The notes beneath the pieces are model-generated. The model did not search any database. It was not told the DNA's origin and was given only the letters and a program-made list of their open reading frames with translations. Shown here one piece after another: positions 1 through 5,202 of a stretch of 5,502 nucleotides of DNA. Origin of the DNA: Candidatus Bathyarchaeota archaeon (GTDB lineage Archaea; Thermoproteota; Bathyarchaeia; Bathyarchaeales; Bathyarchaeaceae); contig QMYO01000145.1 in assembly GCA_003662715.1 (NCBI GenBank), forward strand, positions 1 to 5,502. Reading direction: 5' to 3'. How positions within the stretch are numbered: the first letter of the stretch is position 1; each line of letters opens with the position of its first letter. The position numbers were made by a program, and so were the translations under genes.

Positions 1-11
1 ACGTCCAATAG

Positions 12-33
12 CTTGTTCTTCTCTTGTTCTTCT
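12..33. repeat. Perfect tandem duplication of an 11-mer
   Basis: CTTGTTCTTCT occurs at 12-22 and again directly at 23-33. The tract is pure pyrimidine except for one G per unit and continues into TTTTG, so on the + strand it resembles the T-rich ends of archaeal transcripts. It could be the terminator of a gene to the left, or simply a low-complexity slippage product. Confidence 0.6.
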
Positions 34-141
34 TTTGAAATAAATAATTATATTTATAAACTTAACTTTACTTCGGATCGAGCTGAATTTATACTCGTTT
101 CGAGGTTTTCTCTGTTATAAAAGTAACTAAGATTAGCCTCA

Positions 142-179
142 CTAAGGAAAATCAGCCTATGCCATTGCAAATTCCTTAG
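142..179. repeat. 8-bp inverted repeat upstream of the operon promoter (candidate operator)
   Basis: CTAAGGAA at 142-149 is the exact reverse complement of TTCCTTAG at 172-179, separated by 22 bases. It ends about 20 bases upstream of the likely TATA box of the ferredoxin-AOR operon. The centre-to-centre distance of the arms is 30 bp, close to three helical turns, so a dimeric or tetrameric regulator is conceivable. A related half-site, CCTAAG, occurs at 190-195 directly against the promoter. No regulator gene is visible in the window, so the operator role is inference. Confidence 0.35.
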
Positions 180-192
180 AAATTTTAGACCT

Positions 193-208
193 AAGAAAAA
201 TTTATATT
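193..208 (+). promoter_or_regulatory. Likely archaeal promoter (BRE + TATA box) of the ferredoxin-AOR operon
   Basis: An A-rich BRE-like stretch (AAGAAAAA, 193-200) sits directly on TTTATATT (201-208), the classical archaeal arrangement. Transcription would start roughly 25 bases downstream, near 230, leaving a leader of about 55 bases that holds the alternating purine-pyrimidine tract and the ribosome binding site. Other TATA-like strings upstream are less well placed. Confidence 0.55.
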
Positions 209-242
209 AGAAAGATAACATTTCAACACCCAATATTGCCAA

Positions 243-262
243 GCGTACGCACGTATGTGCGC
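243..262. other. 20-bp alternating purine-pyrimidine tract with small hairpin in the leader
   Basis: GCGTACGCACGTATGTGCGC alternates purine and pyrimidine without a break over 20 bases, is GC-rich in an AT-rich surrounding, and contains the 8-bp palindrome GCGTACGC (243-250). Alternating GC/GT/AC steps are the class of sequence that can adopt Z-DNA under negative supercoiling. In RNA the segment 248-261 can fold into a 5-bp stem (CGCAC/GTGCG) with a GTAT loop, ending about 10 bases before the ribosome binding site. Either property could affect expression; which, if any, is unknown. Confidence 0.45.
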
Positions 263-270
263 TACTATCA

Positions 271-277
271 AAAGGTG
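271..277 (+). promoter_or_regulatory. Ribosome binding site deciding the ferredoxin start
   Basis: AAAGGTG matches the anti-Shine-Dalgarno end of archaeal 16S rRNA (GGTG core) and lies 8 bases before ATG 286. The alternative GTG at 277 overlaps this site and so has no room for its own, which favours ATG 286 as the start. Confidence 0.7.
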
Positions 278-285
278 TGAGTCGT

Positions 286-783
286 ATGGGAAAAATACTC
301 GTAGTTGACATAGAGAGCTGTACTGGATGTCGCGTGTGTGAAACTGTTTGTTCTTTGGTGCACTTTGGCGAATGTAATCCGACACGTTCCCGTATAAAGG
401 TGCTTAGATACGAGAAGTTCGGAGAATATTACATCAATGTTCCTGTAGTGTGTCAACAATGCGAGACACCAATGTGCATGCAAGTTTGTCCGGTAAATGC
501 TATTAGCGAAGATCCTTCAACAGGAGCATATATAGTCAATGCAGAGGTGTGTCTGGGATGTAGATTATGTACTATTGCATGTCCCGTCGGAGCCATAGAA
601 GTCGATCCTTATTCAAAAACCGCACTGAAATGCGACCTTTGCAATGGAGATCCGTTATGTGCTAAATTATGTGCGCACGGAGCCATAAGATATGTAGAGG
701 AAGAAAAAGTCGGCTTTGTTGAAAGAAGAGAGTCCATAAAGAAACTTGAAACTGTCTTAAAAATAGTGGAGGGAACTAAATGA
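286..783 (+). CDS. Four-cluster [4Fe-4S] ferredoxin-like subunit of a tungsten oxidoreductase
   Basis: This 165-residue protein carries electrons for the AOR-family subunit encoded directly after it and is probably cytoplasmic: no signal peptide or Tat motif is seen. Counting from ATG 286, sixteen cysteines form four groups: C12/C15/C18/C22, C56/C59/C64/C68, C89/C92/C95/C99 and C116/C119/C125/C129. The first and third groups are CX2CX2CX3C, the second CX2CX4CX3CP and the fourth CX2CX5CX3C. This is the DmsB/HycB-type fold with four cubanes in a chain. The last group has Ala instead of Pro after its final cysteine, and C30 is an extra cysteine. Similar proteins are the small subunit of P. furiosus WOR5 and AorA of Aromatoleum. 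The stop overlaps the next start (ATGA at 780-783), so the two are translationally coupled. GTG 277 would add three residues but clashes with the ribosome binding site. The family is clear; the exact partner role rests on context. Confidence 0.93.
   Translation: MGKILVVDIESCTGCRVCETVCSLVHFGECNPTRSRIKVLRYEKFGEYYINVPVVCQQCETPMCMQVCPVNAISEDPSTGAYIVNAEVCLGCRLCTIACPVGAIEVDPYSKTALKCDLCNGDPLCAKLCAHGAIRYVEEEKVGFVERRESIKKLETVLKIVEGTK
768..773 (+). promoter_or_regulatory. Ribosome binding site of the AOR-family gene, inside the ferredoxin gene
   Basis: GGAGGG lies 6 bases before ATG 780, within the last codons of the ferredoxin gene. With the ATGA stop/start overlap it fixes the start of the large subunit and indicates coupled, near-equal synthesis of the two subunits. 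Confidence 0.75.
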
Positions 784-2807
784 TTTATGGCTGGACCAAC
801 ACAATCTTACATATAGATTTGACCAGTGGGAAAATATCAAAAACATCATCAAAACCCTATATAAGAGAGTTTCTAGGCGGTAGAGGTGTAAACGTCAAGC
901 TCTTATACGAGCTTACCAAGCCTGGACAGAACCCTCTTGATCCCCAAAGCCCAATAATCCTTGGTTGGGGTCCACTTGTTGGATCGGGCATAATAGGGGG
1001 AAATCAAACTGAAATTACGTTTAGAACCTATCCAAACGGTCTATACGGCACTGCAAATTTTGGCGGTCAGCTTGGGCCTGAAATGAAATTTGCTGGGTAT
1101 GACCATGTTATTATCACTGGAAGGGCAAGCAAACCTACATACATATACATTGAGAACGATAACATTGAACTTAGAGACGCATCTGGATTATGGGGCAAGG
1201 ATACCTTCGAAACACCAGATCTGATAAAGGAGGAAATAGGCGATCCAGACATTAAGGTATTATGCATAGGTCCCGCAGGAGAGAAACTAGTAGCCTTTGC
1301 GAGTATTGAACACAATTACCGGGCTGCAGCTGGACACGGTGCTGGCGCAATAATGGGATCCAAAAATCTCAAAGCAATAGCCGTTAGAGGAACAAAAGGA
1401 ATTAAAGTATACGATGCCGAAAAAATACTTCAAATTAACGAAGAATTAGTTAATCGTGGAAAGGAAGTTGGGGAGAAAAAGCTGAAGGAAGTAGAAGAAG
1501 AAATTGAGAGAAGGCGAGAAGGAAAAGAAACCAACTGGATTGTCAAAAGGAAATTAGGAGCTTCAATTGGAAACTTAAACGGGTTTTCAGAAGCCGGGCT
1601 ATCTTGGGACGATATTGAAAAAACCAACCCCATAGTATTTAAGGAAGAACAGAAAGGAGCACAAGGGTTCTATCCTTGCTACGCATGCCCTAGCATTTGG
1701 CGATGGCTTGATTGCCCGTGGATGGTAAAAGTCCCGGGCGATGGCGTTATGGTGCTAGGCTGCATGTCTTGGTATGTATATAGAATGTACACTTCCGATA
1801 TGAAAACATTGCTTGAAGCTGATATGCTTATGAGCCGTTATGGACTTGATCACCAGTCAATAATGGGAACGATTAGCTGGCTGATGCAAATCTACGATAA
1901 AGGTATAATCAGTGCTAAGGATACAGATGGTATACCAATGGAGAAGGGTAGTAGGGAGGCGATCTTAACTACAATCCATAAAATAGCAAATAGAGAAGGC
2001 TTCGGTAACATACTAGCTGACGGAGCCTTAGCGTTCGCACAGAAATTAGGAAAGGAAGCCGAATACTATCTAATACACAAAAAGGGACTCTTGCAAAGCG
2101 TTTCATACGACTACCGTGTACATGTTAACAGAGCTCTTTCAACGGCGGTGGACACAAGAGGTGACACAATTCGGAGCAGTAGCGGTCTTTTCACACCTAC
2201 AGTTATGTACTTTAAAGGCACACATTATAATAATCCAGAGTTGGTAAGGGAAGCTCTTAGGTTAGCTAAAGAAGCTTACGGCACAGAAAAAGCCGCAACT
2301 CCGTGGGAGTACGAGGGAGTGGAAAACTTAGTACGCATGTATCAAGATTTCTGCTTAGCTGGTGACATAACCGGTGAATGCATCTTTGTATTCCGAGGGA
2401 TTTATGAATTTAAAGCTGACAGTTTCCAGCCCGAGGTTAGGGAGCTCTTCGCAAATATGGTTTCCGCGGCTACTGGTGTAAATATAACTGCAGATGAACT
2501 TTGGAGGATATGTAATAAGGTTATCACCTTAGAGAGGGCATGGAACATAAGAGAGGGACACAAAGGAAGAGAAGACGACACTATACCTAGAAGGCTACTT
2601 GAAGAACGCCTTCCGGATGGACCCTTCAAAGGCTATACACTGAACAAGGAAAAGCTAGAGGAGCTGAAAAGCAGGTATTATGCGTTAAGAGGCTGGGACA
2701 TCGAAACAGGAATACCGACACGAGAAACACTTGAAAAGTATAACCTCAAAGATGTGGCAGACGACCTTGAGAAGCTTGGAAAACTGCCAAAAACAAAGGA
2801 AGCATAA
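780..2807 (+). CDS. Aldehyde:ferredoxin oxidoreductase family tungstoenzyme, large subunit (divergent)
   Basis: This 675-residue protein belongs to the AOR family, which holds a tungsten bis-pterin centre and one [4Fe-4S] cluster and oxidises aldehydes (or in BamB reduces benzoyl-CoA) with ferredoxin-type partners. The N-terminal pterin-binding domain is clear: G33-G-R-G36, the NFGGQLGPEMKFAGYD block, and AGHGAGAIMGSKNLKAIAVRG, where H186 replaces the usual Arg of AGRGG. Pterin motifs follow at D357-HQSIMG and D529-ITGEC, C534 being the expected fourth cluster ligand. The C-terminal tail resembles the family's (GIPTRETLEKYNL). Length is slightly above P. furiosus AOR (about 605). Odd points: the cluster motif is C300-X2-C303-X8-C312, with W307 where the third cysteine usually stands; no acidic residue occurs from G322 to S339, where the catalytic Glu is expected; and RGDTIR (from R460) replaces RGxxH, losing the catalytic His. 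The family is certain; the substrate is unknown and may not be a simple aldehyde. Residues 215-245 are strongly charged and helical. Confidence 0.95.
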   Translation: MIYGWTNTILHIDLTSGKISKTSSKPYIREFLGGRGVNVKLLYELTKPGQNPLDPQSPIILGWGPLVGSGIIGGNQTEITFRTYPNGLYGTANFGGQLGPEMKFAGYDHVIITGRASKPTYIYIENDNIELRDASGLWGKDTFETPDLIKEEIGDPDIKVLCIGPAGEKLVAFASIEHNYRAAAGHGAGAIMGSKNLKAIAVRGTKGIKVYDAEKILQINEELVNRGKEVGEKKLKEVEEEIERRREGKETNWIVKRKLGASIGNLNGFSEAGLSWDDIEKTNPIVFKEEQKGAQGFYPCYACPSIWRWLDCPWMVKVPGDGVMVLGCMSWYVYRMYTSDMKTLLEADMLMSRYGLDHQSIMGTISWLMQIYDKGIISAKDTDGIPMEKGSREAILTTIHKIANREGFGNILADGALAFAQKLGKEAEYYLIHKKGLLQSVSYDYRVHVNRALSTAVDTRGDTIRSSSGLFTPTVMYFKGTHYNNPELVREALRLAKEAYGTEKAATPWEYEGVENLVRMYQDFCLAGDITGECIFVFRGIYEFKADSFQPEVRELFANMVSAATGVNITADELWRICNKVITLERAWNIREGHKGREDDTIPRRLLEERLPDGPFKGYTLNKEKLEELKSRYYALRGWDIETGIPTRETLEKYNLKDVADDLEKLGKLPKTKEA

Positions 2808-2808
2808 A

Positions 2809-2840
2809 TCCCATTTCTGAACCTCCCATTTTTCTGAACC
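2809..2840. repeat. Imperfect tandem duplication between the AOR-family gene and fdhD
   Basis: TCCCATTTCTGAACC (2809-2823) is followed at once by TCCCATTTTTCTGAACC (2824-2840); the copies differ only by two extra T in the second. The pair starts one base after the AOR-family stop codon and ends exactly where the TATA-like sequence before fdhD begins. It may serve as paired binding sites upstream of the fdhD promoter, or the T runs may help end the upstream transcript. Confidence 0.6.
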
Positions 2841-2858
2841 TATAATTTATTTTAAAAA
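2841..2858 (+). promoter_or_regulatory. Likely promoter of fdhD
   Basis: TATAATTTATTTTAAAAA is a run of overlapping TATA-like boxes; TATAATTT is centred about 30 bases and TTTTAAAA about 21 bases before ATG 2875. No Shine-Dalgarno sequence precedes that ATG, so a leaderless or nearly leaderless fdhD mRNA fits. fdhD may also be read through from the operon upstream. Confidence 0.5.
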
Positions 2859-2874
2859 CTTGAATACCATAACT

Positions 2875-3642
2875 ATGTCGACATTTGTTCATGTAGAGAA
2901 AATTGATATGCAGTCTAACACTAGGAAGATGATTGGGGAACCTGTTGTCGTAGAAGTTCCCGTCAACATATTTGTTAATAATAAATTTGTTACTACTTTG
3001 TTTGCTCTACCAAAGTTGAAAAGGGAATTAGCGTTAGGTTGGCTTTTTGATGAAGGAATATTGCAATCGTTAGATGAAATAAAGGAAGTAGTTGTAAACC
3101 AGAGTAATGTAAACGTGATTACAAAGGGCCCCATAAAAGAAGAGGCACTTCAAGCGGTTGGAGTAGCAGCTTGTGGGTCATCTATCAACAAATTTCTAAT
3201 GACCATTAGTAAAGCAGTTGAGCAACCTGTAGAGTCAAGCTATAAAGTCAAAGCTTATGATATCATCAGGTTTGTTAAAGAGCTTGATAGATCGAAATTA
3301 TACCGCTTAACAAGAGGAGTCCATGTAGCTGCTATATTTGAGAGTGGGAAACTTGTCGCCTTTGCGGAGGATATTGGTCGCCATAACGCTGTTGATAAAG
3401 TGATCGGGATTTCTATTGAATCAAGAGTTAATTTCTCTAATTCCGTCCTTGTTAGTTCAGGTAGACAACCAGCTGATATGGTGCTCAAGACTGCAAGAAT
3501 GAAAATTCCGATAGTGGTTTCAATAGCGGCTCCAATTTATTCTGGCATTATTGCTGCAGAAAAAACTGGTGTGACTCTTGTCTGCCATGCAAAGAGTCAC
3601 CAAATAAGAGTTTATACTCATCCCTACAGGATCTTGTTATGA
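2875..3642 (+). CDS. fdhD: FdhD-type sulfurtransferase for Mo/W-bis-pterin enzymes
   Basis: FdhD in E. coli passes sulfur from IscS to the bis-MGD cofactor of formate dehydrogenase, a step needed for activity. This 255-residue protein has the family marks in order: a C-G-S-S loop (C100, counting from ATG 2875), GVHVAAIFESGKLVAFAED, the signature G168-R-H-N-A172, S195-G-R197 with QPADMVLK, and a C-terminal block ending in VYTHPYRI. Length is normal. The loop cysteine equivalent to E. coli C121 is present, but the second cysteine of the usual CXXC is Ser (S103). ATG 2875 is preferred; an in-frame TTG at 2860 would add five residues but lies almost on the TATA box. No formate dehydrogenase is visible in the window, and the adjacent W-enzyme is the obvious candidate client. 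That pairing is inference, since FdhD is best known for formate dehydrogenases, which may be encoded elsewhere. Confidence 0.95.
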   Translation: MSTFVHVEKIDMQSNTRKMIGEPVVVEVPVNIFVNNKFVTTLFALPKLKRELALGWLFDEGILQSLDEIKEVVVNQSNVNVITKGPIKEEALQAVGVAACGSSINKFLMTISKAVEQPVESSYKVKAYDIIRFVKELDRSKLYRLTRGVHVAAIFESGKLVAFAEDIGRHNAVDKVIGISIESRVNFSNSVLVSSGRQPADMVLKTARMKIPIVVSIAAPIYSGIIAAEKTGVTLVCHAKSHQIRVYTHPYRILL

Positions 3643-3653
3643 TAGAAAACGAC

Positions 3654-3671
3654 TAGAAAAACTTTAATATT
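3654..3671 (+). promoter_or_regulatory. Likely promoter of the aminotransferase gene
   Basis: An A-rich stretch (TAGAAAAA, 3654-3661) abuts CTTTAATATT (3662-3671), an archaeal BRE/TATA layout. Start of transcription would fall near 3690, about 45 bases before the chosen ATG 3736. The A-rich motif is loosely doubled (GATAGAAAAC at 3641-3650, GACTAGAAAAAC at 3651-3662). A CCTAAGG heptamer follows at 3674-3680. Confidence 0.5.
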
Positions 3672-3723
3672 TACCTAAGGTTATTCATTGGATAATAAAT
3701 TTGTGATAAATATGGTTATGTTA

Positions 3724-3729
3724 GGGGAG
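3724..3729 (+). promoter_or_regulatory. Ribosome binding site deciding the aminotransferase start
   Basis: GGGGAG lies 6 bases before ATG 3736. In-frame upstream codons TTG 3688, ATG 3712 and ATG 3718 lack such a site, and TTG 3688 would fall at or before the predicted transcript start. Confidence 0.7.
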
Positions 3730-3735
3730 CGCAAA

Positions 3736-5136
3736 ATGGAGGAAGAGGTTGATTTTGGGGAAATACAACGGAAGTATGTAATGCAATGTTGGTCTCGTCA
3801 GAAGGATTATCGCCCTATTCCCGTGGTTAAGGCGGAAGGATGTTGGCTGTATACGAAAGATGGTAGAAAAATCTTTGATTTACGTAGCGCACATGAGTCA
3901 ATAAATCTAGGCTTTAGACATCGCAAGGTTCTGCAAGCCATAAAGGATCAACTGGAGAAGGTTATCTACGTAACTGATGATTTCGCAACTGAGCCGACTG
4001 CTATGTTAGCTAAAACTCTGGCCGAAATAACTCCAGGCAGCCCGGATAAGCGAGTCTGGTTCTCGCAAAGCGGTGCCGGAGCTATTGAAGCGGCAATAAA
4101 GGCGAGCAGACTATGTAGATATGTTGAATTGTGCAAATTAGGCCATAAAAATTCAAGGGTAGTTGAGTGGGCTTATCCTTACCCATATAAAATAATTTCT
4201 CGTTATAGGTCTTATCATGGTGCAACACATGGTGCAATGTCTGTAAGCGGAGATCCGAGACGCTGGTGTATGGAACCAATCAAAATGCCGGGAGTTGTGT
4301 ATGCACCAGATGCCTATTGCTACCGCTGCCCATTCGGATTAGAATATCCCGATTGTGATATATTATGTGCGCAATACGTTGATTATATGATTGAGTGGGA
4401 GGGAGGACCCGCGAAGGTTGCAGCGGTACTAGTTGAGCCTGTTGTTGGTAGCAATGGTATAATTCCTCCACCGCCTGAATATCTTCCAACGCTTAGAAAA
4501 ATATGTGATAAATGGGGGCTTATACTAATCTGCGATGAGATAATGAGCGGTTTAGGTAGAACTGGCGAGATGTTTGCTGTAAATCATTATAATGTTGTAC
4601 CTGACATAATAGTCATAGGAAAAGCCTTTGGAGTTTACTGCCCGCTAGGTGCCGCTATCTTTAGCAAAAGAGTAGCCGATGCATTTGAGGATAATTTGTT
4701 TGCTCATGGACAAAGCTTCTCTGGACACGCATTGGCTTGTGCTGCTGCACTTGCAACTATTAAAGTGATTAAGGAAGAGGGAATTCTTGATCATGTGAAA
4801 AAACTAGGTAAATATCTTGGCGATAGGCTGAACGAACTTTATGAAAGACATATATCAGTTGGAGATGTCAGAGGAATTGGATTCTTCTGGACATTGGAAC
4901 TTGTAAGAAATAGAGAGACTAAGGAACCTTTCCGTAAACCGTCGGAGAAATACGAGTATTCAGTTGTGAACAAAATAGCGGACTACCTACTTGAGAAGAA
5001 GGGCGTTTATATACCGTCGGATAAATGGATAATCTGGGTTGTCCCACCGTTGATTGCCACTAGAGATGAAATAGATTTCGTTGTAGATGCTATTGATGAC
5101 GCATTAAAGATAGCTGATGCAGAAGTAAAGCAATGA
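3736..5136 (+). CDS. Class III pyridoxal-phosphate aminotransferase
   Basis: This 466-residue cytoplasmic enzyme has the fold-type I, class III (omega-aminotransferase) pattern. Counting from ATG 3736, S112-G-A-G-A116 matches the SGxxA phosphate loop, Y160-H-G stacks on the cofactor ring, D267-E268 (in CDEIMSGLGRTG) holds the pyridine nitrogen, and K296 in GKAFGVYCPLG is the Schiff-base lysine. GQSFSGHALACAAALATIKV completes the family pattern. Length is typical. Members transfer amino groups from omega-amino acids, amines, taurine, GABA, beta-alanine or ornithine, giving aldehydes or semialdehydes. The substrate cannot be read from the sequence, and a glutamate-1-semialdehyde mutase-like role is less likely. 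A cysteine group, C195-X2-C198-X8-C207-X3-C211, lies in the YCYRCPFGLEYPDC loop; to my knowledge related archaeal members carry similar loops. The gene has its own promoter and a terminator after it, so it is probably a single transcription unit, but an aldehyde product would suit the neighbouring AOR-family enzyme. Confidence 0.93.
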   Translation: MEEEVDFGEIQRKYVMQCWSRQKDYRPIPVVKAEGCWLYTKDGRKIFDLRSAHESINLGFRHRKVLQAIKDQLEKVIYVTDDFATEPTAMLAKTLAEITPGSPDKRVWFSQSGAGAIEAAIKASRLCRYVELCKLGHKNSRVVEWAYPYPYKIISRYRSYHGATHGAMSVSGDPRRWCMEPIKMPGVVYAPDAYCYRCPFGLEYPDCDILCAQYVDYMIEWEGGPAKVAAVLVEPVVGSNGIIPPPPEYLPTLRKICDKWGLILICDEIMSGLGRTGEMFAVNHYNVVPDIIVIGKAFGVYCPLGAAIFSKRVADAFEDNLFAHGQSFSGHALACAAALATIKVIKEEGILDHVKKLGKYLGDRLNELYERHISVGDVRGIGFFWTLELVRNRETKEPFRKPSEKYEYSVVNKIADYLLEKKGVYIPSDKWIIWVVPPLIATRDEIDFVVDAIDDALKIADAEVKQ

Positions 5137-5142
5137 TAACTC

Positions 5143-5162
5143 TTTTTTCCATAGGGAAAAAA
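5143..5162 (+). terminator. Stem-loop with T-rich arm after the aminotransferase gene
   Basis: TTTTTTCC (5143-5150) and GGAAAAAA (5155-5162) are exact reverse complements around an ATAG loop, starting 6 bases after the TGA stop. Archaeal RNA polymerase terminates at T runs, so the leading T6 alone could act; the symmetry gives an A-run/T-run for the opposite strand too. No convergent gene is seen. Confidence 0.6.
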
Positions 5163-5174
5163 TAAATGCAAGGT

Positions 5175-5185
5175 AAACTTTAGTA
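5175..5185 (+). promoter_or_regulatory. Possible promoter of the truncated membrane-protein gene
   Basis: AAACTTTAGTA resembles the box before the aminotransferase (AAACTTTAATA) and is centred about 23 bases before ATG 5203. No clear Shine-Dalgarno site precedes that ATG, so a leaderless transcript is plausible. The box is weak. Confidence 0.35.
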
Positions 5186-5202
5186 GGTATGTGTGAAAGA
5201 CC

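Larger units (their letters stand above)
1..285. other. Intergenic region / 5' regulatory region of the ferredoxin-AOR operon
   Basis: No gene is supported here. The + strand frame starting at base 2 is open only to a TAA at 41-43 and frame 1 to a TAA at 118-120; neither gives recognisable protein, though either could be the last codons of an upstream gene. Minus-strand starts checked in this stretch run quickly into stops. The region is AT-rich with several TATA-like boxes (about 48-62 and 116-123) besides the one best placed for the downstream operon (201-208). A short CTCG-TTT-CGAG hairpin lies at 94-104 followed by T-rich sequence, which could be the tail end of an upstream transcript. 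The other structured elements here are listed separately. Confidence 0.6.

Noticed and set aside
94..104. CTCG-TTT-CGAG hairpin followed by T-rich DNA as a terminator
   Set aside because: The stem is only 4 bp and the following tract is interrupted; not strong enough to list as a terminator.
1..120. 3' end of an upstream + strand gene (frame open to 43 or to 120)
   Set aside because: Too short to judge and no recognisable residues; recorded only as a possibility in the intergenic entry.
277..285. GTG 277 as the ferredoxin start, adding three residues
   Set aside because: It overlaps the AAAGGTG ribosome binding site; ATG 286 has correct spacing and begins with the usual MGKILVVD-type N-terminus.
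243..285. A molybdenum/tungsten cofactor riboswitch in the leader of the ferredoxin-AOR operon
   Set aside because: The predicted leader is only about 55 bases with one 5-bp stem, far too small for the known Moco riboswitch fold.
1067..2629. Several reverse-strand open frames inside the AOR-family gene
   Set aside because: They lie entirely opposite a certain coding region, are rich in Ser/Leu/Phe as antisense shadows are, and lack promoters or ribosome binding sites.
3688..3735. TTG 3688 (or ATG 3712/3718) as the aminotransferase start
   Set aside because: No ribosome binding site precedes them, TTG 3688 lies about where transcription should begin, and the extra residues match nothing in the family; ATG 3736 has GGGGAG at 6 bases.
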